A DNA stretch of 64,000 nt from NCBI RefSeq assembly GCF_007997155.1, contig NZ_VORT01000010.1:62001-126000 (forward strand), in the 5' to 3' direction. The DNA is from Aequorivita antarctica. Its GTDB lineage: Bacteria; Bacteroidota; Bacteroidia; Flavobacteriales; Flavobacteriaceae. Under the pieces are notes generated by a model, which worked only from the letters and a program-made list of their open reading frames with translations, made no database searches and was not told where the DNA came from. Both the position numbers and the translations under genes were made by a program. Below are positions 1-9,300 of this stretch, piece after piece (position 1 is the stretch's first letter; every line of letters begins with the position of its first letter).

Positions 1-1
1 G

Positions 2-1087
2 AAGTTGAGAATAAATTATGCGGTGAAAGCACTTTCAAATATTTCAGTGCTTAAATTGCTCATCAATATGGGCAGTGGGTTGGATACGGTTTCAATACAA
101 GAGGTGATGCTCAGTCTGGAAGCTGGCGCAAAACCCGAAGACATTATCTACACTCCCAACGGAATTTCTTTGGAAGAGATAGAAAAGGCTGCAAAACTTG
201 GTGTACAGATTAATATTGACAACCTTTCCATTTTGGAACAATTTGGAACCAAGCATCCCAAAACTCCTGTCTGCATTCGTATAAATCCGCACGTAATGGC
301 GGGCGGAAATGCAAATATTTCTGTGGGACATATTGATAGTAAGTTCGGGATTTCAATTCACCAAATGCCTTTGCTGAAAAGGATTGTTGAAAATACCGGC
401 ATGAACATCAACGGAATCCATATGCATACGGGCAGCGATATTCTTGATATTGATGTATTTCTTTATGCTTCAGAAATACTTTTCAACGCAGCGGAAAATT
501 TCGACAATCTTGAATTTATTGACTTCGGAAGCGGTTTCAAAGTACCTTATAAAGAAGGCGACATTGAAACCAATGTTGAAGAACTCGGTAAAAAACTGAG
601 CAAACGTTTTAATGATTTCTGCAAAAAATATGGTAAAAAGCTAACCTTGGCTTTTGAACCAGGTAAGTTTTTGGTAAGTGAAGCCGGCCAATTTTTAGTA
701 AAAGTGAATGTAATAAAACAAACCACTTCTACTGTTTTTGCGCAAGTGGATAGTGGTTTTAACCATTTGATTCGCCCAATGCTTTACGGTTCCCAGCATG
801 AAATTTCAAATGTTTCCCGCCCACACGGAAGGGACCGTTTTTATACCGTAACGGGCTATATCTGTGAAACCGACACTTTTGCCAACAACCGCCGTATTCC
901 CGAAATACACGAAGGTGATATTTTATCATTCCACAATGCTGGTGCATATTGCTTTACTATGGCGAGCAATTATAATTCACGTTACCGTCCTGCAGAAGTA
1001 CTTTGGTATAAGGGTAAGGCACATTTAATTCGGAAAAGAGAAACTTTTGAGGATATTCTGAAAAACCAAATTTCGGTGGAATTGTAA
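2..1087 (+). CDS. lysA: Diaminopimelate decarboxylase, 5'-truncated by the window edge
   Basis: This is a PLP-dependent fold-III decarboxylase that converts meso-diaminopimelate to L-lysine, the last step of lysine synthesis in the cytoplasm. The reading frame is open to the left edge, and the TTG at base 5 is probably an internal leucine codon, so the true start lies outside the window. The PLP-binding lysine sits in the motif YAVKA (lysine codon at bases 26-28). Other family marks are HIDSKFGI, the glycine-rich DFGSGF, an EPGK phosphate-binding segment (EPGR in many homologues), RPMLYGSQHEI, and an active-site cysteine in GYICETDTF. About 50 N-terminal residues appear to be missing compared with usual family lengths near 400. 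Diaminopimelate specificity rather than ornithine or arginine is inferred from overall resemblance. Confidence 0.9.
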   Translation, partial: KLRINYAVKALSNISVLKLLINMGSGLDTVSIQEVMLSLEAGAKPEDIIYTPNGISLEEIEKAAKLGVQINIDNLSILEQFGTKHPKTPVCIRINPHVMAGGNANISVGHIDSKFGISIHQMPLLKRIVENTGMNINGIHMHTGSDILDIDVFLYASEILFNAAENFDNLEFIDFGSGFKVPYKEGDIETNVEELGKKLSKRFNDFCKKYGKKLTLAFEPGKFLVSEAGQFLVKVNVIKQTTSTVFAQVDSGFNHLIRPMLYGSQHEISNVSRPHGRDRFYTVTGYICETDTFANNRRIPEIHEGDILSFHNAGAYCFTMASNYNSRYRPAEVLWYKGKAHLIRKRETFEDILKNQISVEL

Positions 1088-1135
1088 TTTTTCTGAAATT
1101 TTTACATTGTGATCTTACTTTTTCAATAAAAATCC

Positions 1136-1143
1136 TAGATTTG
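1136..1143 (+). promoter_or_regulatory. Bacteroidetes -7 box TAGATTTG upstream of the FAD oxidoreductase
   Basis: TAGATTTG fits the TAnnTTTG -7 consensus. A TTG at 1107-1109 lies 26 bases upstream, slightly farther than the usual 17-23. The predicted transcript would begin about 35 bases before the TTG start codon at 1183. Confidence 0.45.
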
Positions 1144-1182
1144 TTTAGATTCAATTAGAAAATTTTAAACAAAACTATAAGG

Positions 1183-2865
1183 TTGAAAAATACGTTCCCT
1201 GATTCCGTTGAACAACATTTTGATACAATTATTATTGGAAGTGGAGTGGGAGGTCTTTCCGCAGCTATTCTTTTGTCACGTGCTGGCCAAAAAGTTTTGG
1301 TTTTGGAACAGCACGATGTACCCGGCGGTTGGTGCCATAGTTTTTACTTAAACGGGCATCGTTTTACCCCGGGCGTTCATTACGTTGGGCTTATGGAAAA
1401 AGGTCAGTCTACGGCACAACTCTATGAAGCGCTTGGCATTGCAGACGATCTTGTTTTTTTCCGGATGAATCCTTCTGCTTACGAACACGCATATATTGGA
1501 GATGAATGTTTCGACTTTCCGGGCAATTTTGACGATCTGATAGCTGCGCTTGTTAAAAGATTTCCGAAGGAGGAAAAAAACATAAAAAAGTATTTAAATC
1601 TGGTCAGAAATGTGAGTTCGGAATTGCAATTGCTTCCTTATGTAGAAGGTTTTTGGCAACATCTTACCATTCCTTTTCGCACCAAACATATGGGTAAGTA
1701 TGCGCTTTTCAGTTTGAAAAGGGTTATAGATTGGCACATTAAAGATCCGCTTCTAAAAAAGATTCTCAACATTCAGTTTGGCGACCACGGACTTGCTCCT
1801 GCAAAGGCAAGTTTTCCATTGCATTGCGCTGTTATGGATCATTATTTTAACGGAGGGTTTTATCCTTGCGGTGGCGGCGCGGCTATTGTAAAAGCGATGA
1901 CAACTGCCATAAAAAAGAAGAAAGGTGTACTAAAAACACAGACGAGAGTTAAAAGAATTCTTTTAGATGGAAAAAGAAAAAAAACAGCGATTGGCGTTGA
2001 ACTTGAAAGCGGGGAGAAGGTGTTTGCTAAGCGCATAATTTCAAATGCAGACCCCAATATTACCTATCAAAATCTTGTAGGTGAAGAAAATTTAAGCAAA
2101 AGTTTAAGGAAAAAGCTCAGCAAAACCGAGTATTCCTGCACTTCCTTAATGCTCTTTCTCACGGTAGATATGGATGTGAAGGCTGCAGGAATTGATTCCG
2201 GAAATATTTGGTTGATGCCTAATGAGGATATGGATTTAGTGTATGAACGGATGATGATGCCAGATACAACCAATGATGATGCATTTGAAGGAATGTTCGT
2301 CAGTTGCACTACTTTAAAAGACCCTTCTAGTTTCGATGGAAGGCACCACAGCATAGAAGCCATAACTTATTTGGATTATAAGACATTTGAAAAATTCAAA
2401 GACGAAGCGGATCCACGCTCCACAGAATATCTGCAATTTAAAGAGCTGCTAACCGAAAAAATGATAAAAACATTGGAAAAAGTAATACCCAATGTTAGGG
2501 AACATATCGTTCACAAAGAATTGGGAACGCCAATAACCAATGAGTACTATATAAATACAACAAAAGGAAGTGTTTACGGAACAGAGAAAAAACTGACCCA
2601 AATAGGTCCATTCGCCTATAAAGCGAAAAGCGAAATAAAAAACCTCTATTTATGTGGTGCTAGTATCGTGAGTCATGGTGTTGCCGGTGCTGGTTACTCA
2701 GGACTACAGACTGCTGGTGAAATTTTAAAATTGAAGCAAAAGAATCTTTTAAAAACAGACACCCAACAAGAAGTTACAATATTAGAAGCCGAGAATAATG
2801 CTAATTATCCCAAATGGCTTAAAAATAAAATAGAAAGCAAAAAAAGAAAAAATGCAAGTAGTTGA
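1183..2865 (+). CDS. FAD-dependent phytoene desaturase / retinol saturase-like oxidoreductase
   Basis: This 560-residue flavoprotein belongs to the CrtI / carotenoid isomerase / all-trans-retinol 13,14-reductase superfamily. The dinucleotide-binding motif GSGVGG is at residues 19-24, followed by a VLVLEQHDVPGG segment, and the FAD-closing motif LCGASIVSHGVAGAGYSG is near residue 490. The start is taken as TTG at 1183: an in-frame TAG lies at 1156-1158, no ATG lies between, and the Rossmann motif begins only about 15 residues in. The substrate cannot be told from sequence. No carotenoid genes lie next to it, so an isomerase or saturase acting on a carotenoid or other polyene lipid is only a family-level inference. 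It appears to be transcribed alone from the -7 box at 1136. Confidence 0.85.
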   Translation: MKNTFPDSVEQHFDTIIIGSGVGGLSAAILLSRAGQKVLVLEQHDVPGGWCHSFYLNGHRFTPGVHYVGLMEKGQSTAQLYEALGIADDLVFFRMNPSAYEHAYIGDECFDFPGNFDDLIAALVKRFPKEEKNIKKYLNLVRNVSSELQLLPYVEGFWQHLTIPFRTKHMGKYALFSLKRVIDWHIKDPLLKKILNIQFGDHGLAPAKASFPLHCAVMDHYFNGGFYPCGGGAAIVKAMTTAIKKKKGVLKTQTRVKRILLDGKRKKTAIGVELESGEKVFAKRIISNADPNITYQNLVGEENLSKSLRKKLSKTEYSCTSLMLFLTVDMDVKAAGIDSGNIWLMPNEDMDLVYERMMMPDTTNDDAFEGMFVSCTTLKDPSSFDGRHHSIEAITYLDYKTFEKFKDEADPRSTEYLQFKELLTEKMIKTLEKVIPNVREHIVHKELGTPITNEYYINTTKGSVYGTEKKLTQIGPFAYKAKSEIKNLYLCGASIVSHGVAGAGYSGLQTAGEILKLKQKNLLKTDTQQEVTILEAENNANYPKWLKNKIESKKRKNASS

Positions 2866-2986
2866 TTAAAGAAATTAGTTGAAAATTATAAAATTTATAA
2901 TTGAATTGTTAAAATTTAAAAGAAGCTTCAGTTTTTTAGTTTTTAAAATAAATATAGCTAAAAAGCGTATTTGTCAATAATAATTC

Positions 2987-2994
2987 TATCTTTG
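2987..2994 (+). promoter_or_regulatory. -7 box TATCTTTG of the cold-shock gene
   Basis: TATCTTTG followed by C matches the Bacteroidetes -7 element and lies 31 bases before the ATG at 3026. The nearest TTTG (2970-2973) is only 13 bases upstream, closer than the usual spacing, so the -33 part is uncertain. Confidence 0.55.
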
Positions 2995-3025
2995 CAGCTT
3001 ATTATAAATTTTTTAATTAAATACA

Positions 3026-3217
3026 ATGAACAAAGGAACAGTAAAATTCTTCAACGACACCAAAGGTTTTGGCTTTATCACTGAAGAAGGAACAAACAAA
3101 GAACATTTTGTACACGTTACAGGCCTAATCGACGAAGTTCGTGAAGGTGACGAAGTAGAATTTGATCTTCAAGAAGGAAAAAAAGGATTGAATGCGGTTA
3201 ACGTAAAAGTACTTTAA
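3026..3217 (+). CDS. Cold-shock domain protein (CspA family)
   Basis: This 63-residue single OB-fold protein binds single-stranded RNA or DNA and acts as an RNA chaperone. The RNP1 motif is KGFGFI (residues 13-18) and the RNP2-like motif is HFVHV (residues 27-31). The length is typical of compact Bacteroidetes Csp proteins. It is monocistronic: a -7 box precedes it and a strong stem-loop terminator follows at 3241-3267. An AT-rich leader of about 25 bases precedes the ATG. Cold induction is known for some family members but nothing in this sequence proves it here. Confidence 0.95.
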   Translation: MNKGTVKFFNDTKGFGFITEEGTNKEHFVHVTGLIDEVREGDEVEFDLQEGKKGLNAVNVKVL

Positions 3218-3240
3218 TACACACAATTTTTTTAAGACAA

Positions 3241-3267
3241 AGCCTCCCAAACGGGAGGCTTTTTTTT
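3241..3267 (+). terminator. Rho-independent terminator after the cold-shock gene
   Basis: An 8-bp stem AGCCTCCC / GGGAGGCT with the 4-base loop AAAC is followed directly by a run of eight T, 23 bases after the stop codon. Confidence 0.92.
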
Positions 3268-3375
3268 GTGCCTATTTTTTTTTGGATAGAATTTATTTTG
3301 AAATTTATGATGACAAATAGTTGATTATTACGATTTTATTATAAATTTATATAACTAACTAAATCAAATTTCCAA

Positions 3376-6300
3376 ATGAAGAAATCAACACTACTCTTGA
3401 TGGTGTTGTGCATGCTGACTATTCAGCTTTCCGCGCAGCATAAAAACCCAGAAAAAGAAAAGGAGTCCGCTCGATTGGCTTCGGAGCCATCGACCATTTC
3501 GCTAGAAAAACTCATTACAAATAAAAGTAATTCTTATGTAATTACTAAAGAACATGTAAGCAGCATCAGTGGTATTCGCCACGTATATTTACGACAGGCC
3601 ATCAATGGACTTGAGGTTTATGGCACCGAATCAAGTGTACATTTTGACAAAACTGGAAAAGTTTTAATGGAGCACAACAAGTTCTTGGCGGATATACAAG
3701 CTACCGTTAAGAGCAGTTCCCAAGGAATTTCAGCAAGACAAGCAATCACTTCTGTGGCGGGCCAAATGGGATACCGAGTTGCAAATCTTCAGGAAATAAA
3801 AAGTATTGGAGGCAAAAATAAAGCTGCTGTATTTAATAAAGCCAGCATTTCATCCGAAGATATTCCTGCCAAGTTAATGTATTATTACAGAGAAGGTATT
3901 GGAACCTACTTGGTTTGGGAACTTTCCGTTGCTGAAAAGACTTCATCAGATTGGTGGAATTTCCGCGTTGATGCAGCCTCTGGAAAAATTATAGACAAAG
4001 ATAATTGGACGGTTTCCTGTAATATATTAGGGAATCACGAAGACCATGTACACGCCGCCAAGAGCATAACTCCTTTTGTGGGCCCAATGGAGGAGCCAAT
4101 TAATTATAATACAGCGAACGCATCAAATATGGCACCCCCCCCGGCTGCAAGCTATAGGGTATATGCTATGCCCATTGAAAATCCAAATTTTGGAACACGT
4201 ACTTTGGTAACAAATCCTGAAAATTTAACTGCTTCACCATTCGGATGGCATGATACAAACGGTGTTGATGGAGCAGAATTTACCAACACCCGAGGAAACA
4301 ATACAGATGCATATGATGACGATAATGCAAACAACAATCCGGACGGTAAATATGCTTTTAGCCCCGGCGGAAACCTAATATTTGACTTTCCTTTAAATAC
4401 CACATACAGTGGAGGTGATCAGTCTGAGAATGCAGCGATTACTAATCTTTTTTATTGGACAAATATCGTTCACGATGTTACCTATCAATATGGTTTTGAT
4501 GAAGCGAGTGGAAACTTTCAGCAAAATAATTATGGAAACGGCGGACTTGGCAATGACCCAGTAAATGCTGAAGCCCAGGATGGATCTGGAACTTGTAATG
4601 CAAATTTTGGCACTCCTGGTGACGGTAGCAGACCAAGAATGCAAATGTACGTTTGTAGTAACAGAGATGGTGACTTGGACAATATGGTAATTATTCATGA
4701 ATATGGTCATGGAATCTCCAATAGGTTGAGCACTTTAAGTGGTCAAGAACAAATGGGAGAGGGATGGAGCGATTTTTATGGATTGTTATTAACTATGGAA
4801 AGTGGAGATGCTGGGCCAGATTCAAGAGGTGTTGGAACTTGGTTGATAGGCGAAGGTCCAGGAGGTCCAGGAATCCGTGTTTATCCATATAGCACCAATT
4901 TTGGTGTCAACCCACATACCTATGACGATATTAAAACAGCCGTAGCACCTCATGGTGTAGGGGAAGTTTGGGCAACAATGGTATGGGAAATGACCTGGGA
5001 GCTTATTGCTATTCATGGTTTTGACACTGATTTTTATAACGGTATAGGAGGAAATAATATAGCCTTGGCGTTAGTGACTGAAGGTTTGAAATTACAAGCA
5101 AGCCAACCCGGTTTTGTTGATGGACGAGACGCTATCTTGGCAGCAGATATGGCAATGTATGGTGGAGCCAATCAATGCGCTATATGGGATGCTTTTGCAC
5201 GCAGAGGCTTAGGCTATAGCGCCATTCAAGGTACTTCGGCCAGCAAAACAGACGGTACGGAAGCATTTGATTTACCTCCAACATTTTCAAGTTTAAATAC
5301 TATTGATGAAGTTTGTCTTTCTGATGGAATTCAAACTGGACTTTCAGGTGGAAATCCAGCAGGAGGTATTTATAGCGGCACCGGTGTAACCGATGACGGC
5401 AACGGCACAACCTTTACTTTCGACCCAAGCGCTGGCGGTCCTGGTCTGGTAACCGTTACTTATACTGTTAACGATTTTTGTTCTGGTTTGCCAACAGCAA
5501 TAACAGATGATATTAATGTAACCAATGACCCTCCAGAAATTGTATGTATGGGAACAGGGAATATACCAATGACGGGTTCGCAATCAAGCAGTCCTGGAAC
5601 AGCAATTCCGGATAATAACCCAACAGGTGTTACGGTAACTATGAATGTTACCGAAAATGTTTCCATTACTGATTTGGATGTAAACTTAAACATCTCACAT
5701 ACTTGGGTAGGAGACCTTATTGTTACAATAAAATCACCAGCGGGTACTACAGCAGTAATTGTAGATAGACCAGGTAGAACAACTACTGGTGCGGGTTGCT
5801 CTGGAAATGATATTTTGGCAACTTTAGATGATGAGGCGGCTACACCAGTTGAAAATGAATGTGCAGGATCAGTACCAACAATTAATGGATCATTCACACC
5901 AAACAACCCATTGTCTATATTTGATGGCGAGAGCACATTGGGTATTTGGCAACTTATAGTTTCTGATAATGCAGGCGCAGATACAGGTACTATAAACAGT
6001 TGGGGAATAGATTATGATTATGAAGTAACCGCTCCGGTATTGGATGTTACCCTAGATGGTAGCGGCAACGCAACTGTAAATGCTGAAGATTTACTATACA
6101 GCGTTGCTGTTGATTGCGGAGGTTATACTGTATTAGCAGGAAATCCATTGGCTGCCACAGTAAGTTTTAGCTGTTCAGATACAGGTTTGAATACTGTTGC
6201 TGTTGAGGTAACCAATGACAGCGGCGCAACATCTACCTGCTCTGCTATTGTAAATGTTATTGGCGGCGGCGGCGGTGGCGGCGGTCCATTTACCTGTCCA

Positions 6301-9300
6301 GGTGATATTACACAAGACAATGATCCAGGTATTTGCGGCGCAGTTGTAACGTACACTGTTGATTCTCCTTCTGGATGTGGTGGTTCTGGGCCTTTGGCGA
6401 CTGGGGTTGCTACTTTGGAATTGGTTTCTTCCGCAGGGGGAAGTGATTATAGAGCAGCTGTAAGTTATAATCCTTCAGCTGACAGGTACTATAGTGTAAA
6501 TGGAGGTAATGGTACTTATCCGGTCGATTGTTTTGATGGGAGCACAGGAGCTATTATTAGCAGTATTGCCAGCGGTTTTGATTATAGAGGTGCTTGGTGG
6601 AACCCAAATTTAAATCAATCTGAAGGGAATGGTTATGGTTCAGGCGGTTTGGTAATTACAGATTTGGCGGGCGACTGTCCAGCTGGTACTATAACCCCCA
6701 TTTTTCCAGCTAATCAGCCAGATGTTCATTCAGAGGGTGATTATGATTATGATAATAATGAAGTAGTTTATTATTTCACTGGAAATATCACACAAGTACA
6801 TAGGGCAACAGGCACAACAAATGCAGTCTTGCCTCTTACCAATATACCTGCTGGATCTTCCTATATGGGACGATGTATTGGTTATACTGGCGTGCCAGGT
6901 TTTGAGTACGCACTGTATGACAATACCACATTATCTGTTCATTTATATGACCGTGCAACAGGAGCCTATGCTGCAACAACTACAGTTGGAATAACTCCTA
7001 GTATCTCTGATAGTGGCTTTAGTTATGAAAATGGCCAAGCATGGATATATGCTAACAGCAGATGGAGTGGCTTCACCATTTTTGGTGCTGCAAGTGGAAC
7101 TATCACCCAAACGACAGGTCTGCCGAGCGGAGACACTTTCCCAGTGGGTACAACCACGAATACCTTTGAGTATGATGATGGTGTGAATCCAGTACAGACT
7201 TGTTCTTTTGATGTAACTATTAATGATACGGAAGATCCAGTAATTACTTGTCCTGGAGACATTACGGTAAATAATGACCCTGGGGTTTGCGGTGCTGTTG
7301 TTAATTATACCGTAACTACATCAGATAATTGTAGTTCAGGAGTTTCTGGATCACAAACCTTTTCATATACTGGCGCAGTTGATTCATTTGTAGTTCCAGC
7401 CGGTGTTACCGATATTACAATTGAAGCTTTCGGGGCACAAGGTGGTGGAAGTAATGGAGGCGCAGGGGGCCTTGGGGCTTCCATTTCAGGAGATTTTAGC
7501 GTAACTCCGGGTGAAACTTTAACGATTGTTGTAGGTCAACAAGGCCAATTACAGATTGGTGGTAATGTACAGAATAGCTCTGGTGGCGGGGGCGGAAGCT
7601 TTGTTTACAATGCTTCAGACGTTCTCTTTGTCGCTGCTGGCGGCGGGGGTGGTAAGTGCAATTATACAGGTTCACCACCGTTACACGCAGGTGCTGCTGG
7701 TCAGGCAGGAACCTCTGGAGGAGCATCTTCAGACGGTAATGCCGGTGGAACAGCTGGAAATGCTGGAAATGAGGGAACATGGAGTGGTATTCCTGATGCT
7801 GGAGGTGGAGCAGGATGGCTTTCAGTGAGTGGAGGACCTTATGGAGGATATAATGCACCTACTTGGGCTGGAGGTGATCCGTTTTGCGGCGGCGGTGGCG
7901 GCGGTTGCGGTGGCTTTGGCGGCTTCGGCGGCGGCGGCGGCGGTGGAAACCATTATGGCGGCGGCGGCGGCGGCGGCGGCTACTCCGGTGGTGGTGGTGG
8001 AACAGACCCAACCCATGGCGGTGGTGGTGGCTCCTTTAATGGAGGAACCAATCCTGTAAATATTAGTGGTGTTCGTGCTGGGGGTGGTGAAGTTACCATT
8101 AGTTGGAACGCAATATTGGTAACTAACCAAACAGCTGGTCTTCCTTCAGGAAGCACTTTCCCTGTTGGAACCACAACAAATACTTTTGTTGTAACCGATA
8201 CATCAGGAAACACGGCAAGCTGTAGTTTTGACATTACGGTAAATGATACTGAAGCTCCTTCAGCAGTTTGCCAAAACATAAATGTTCAGCTAGATGCTAC
8301 GGGAAATGTTTCCATAGTTGCTGGGGATGTTGATGGTGGCAGCACCGATGCTTGTGGAATTGCAAGTACTTCAATTGACAATACAGATTTCACATGTGCA
8401 GATTTAGGTCCAAACAACGTAACCTTGACGGTAACCGATGTTAATGGAAATACCAGTACTTGTATAGCTGTGGTTACTGTAGTGGATGATCTTCCACCAA
8501 CAATAACTTGTCCGGCTGATATTACCGCCAATACCGATGCGGGAATGTGTAGTGCCATAGTTACCTTCCCGATGCCATTGGTATTGGATAATTGTAGTGC
8601 GACAGCAACCCAAACAGGTGGTCTTGCAAGTGGAAGTGCATTTCCGGTAGGAGTCAACACTGTTGAATTTACAGCAACTGACGGAAGCGGAAATACAGCG
8701 GTTTGTAGCTTTACCATAACCGTAGTTGATAATGAAGCGCCAATTATGGTTTGCCAAAACATAACCATTCAGTTGGATGCTTCAGGAAACGCATCTATTA
8801 CAGCAGCAGATGTTGATGGAGGCTCTACAGATAACTGTGGAATAGCAAGTATATCGGTTAGCCCAAGTTCTTTTGATTGTAGCGACGTGGGAGATAACCC
8901 TGTAGTCCTTACGGTTACTGATATTCACGGAAATTCAAATACATGTACGGCAATTGTAACCGTAGAGGATGTTACGCCTCCAGTAGCAGTTTGTCAAAAC
9001 ATTACAGTTGAATTGGATCCAGTGACTGGCACTGTTACTATTACAGGAGCAGACGTTGACGGCGGAAGCACCGATGCCTGTGGAATAGATACCTATAGTT
9101 TGGATGTTGATACTTTTGATTGTTCAAATATTGGTGACAACACTGTTGTGCTTACTGTAACAGATGTAAATGGAAATGTTAGTACTTGTACCGCCATAGT
9201 AACGGTTGAGGATAATACTTCTCCAGAGCTTGTTTGCCAAGATTTCACTATTGAAATCGGTGCAGATGGAACAGCAACCCTTGCTCCAAGTGATGTGATA

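Noticed and set aside
7496-8279. Long reading frames on the minus strand and other plus frame over the glycine-rich domain
   Set aside because: They arise from GGC/GGT codon bias read in other frames, giving poly-Ala or poly-Pro strings, and have no start or family signal.
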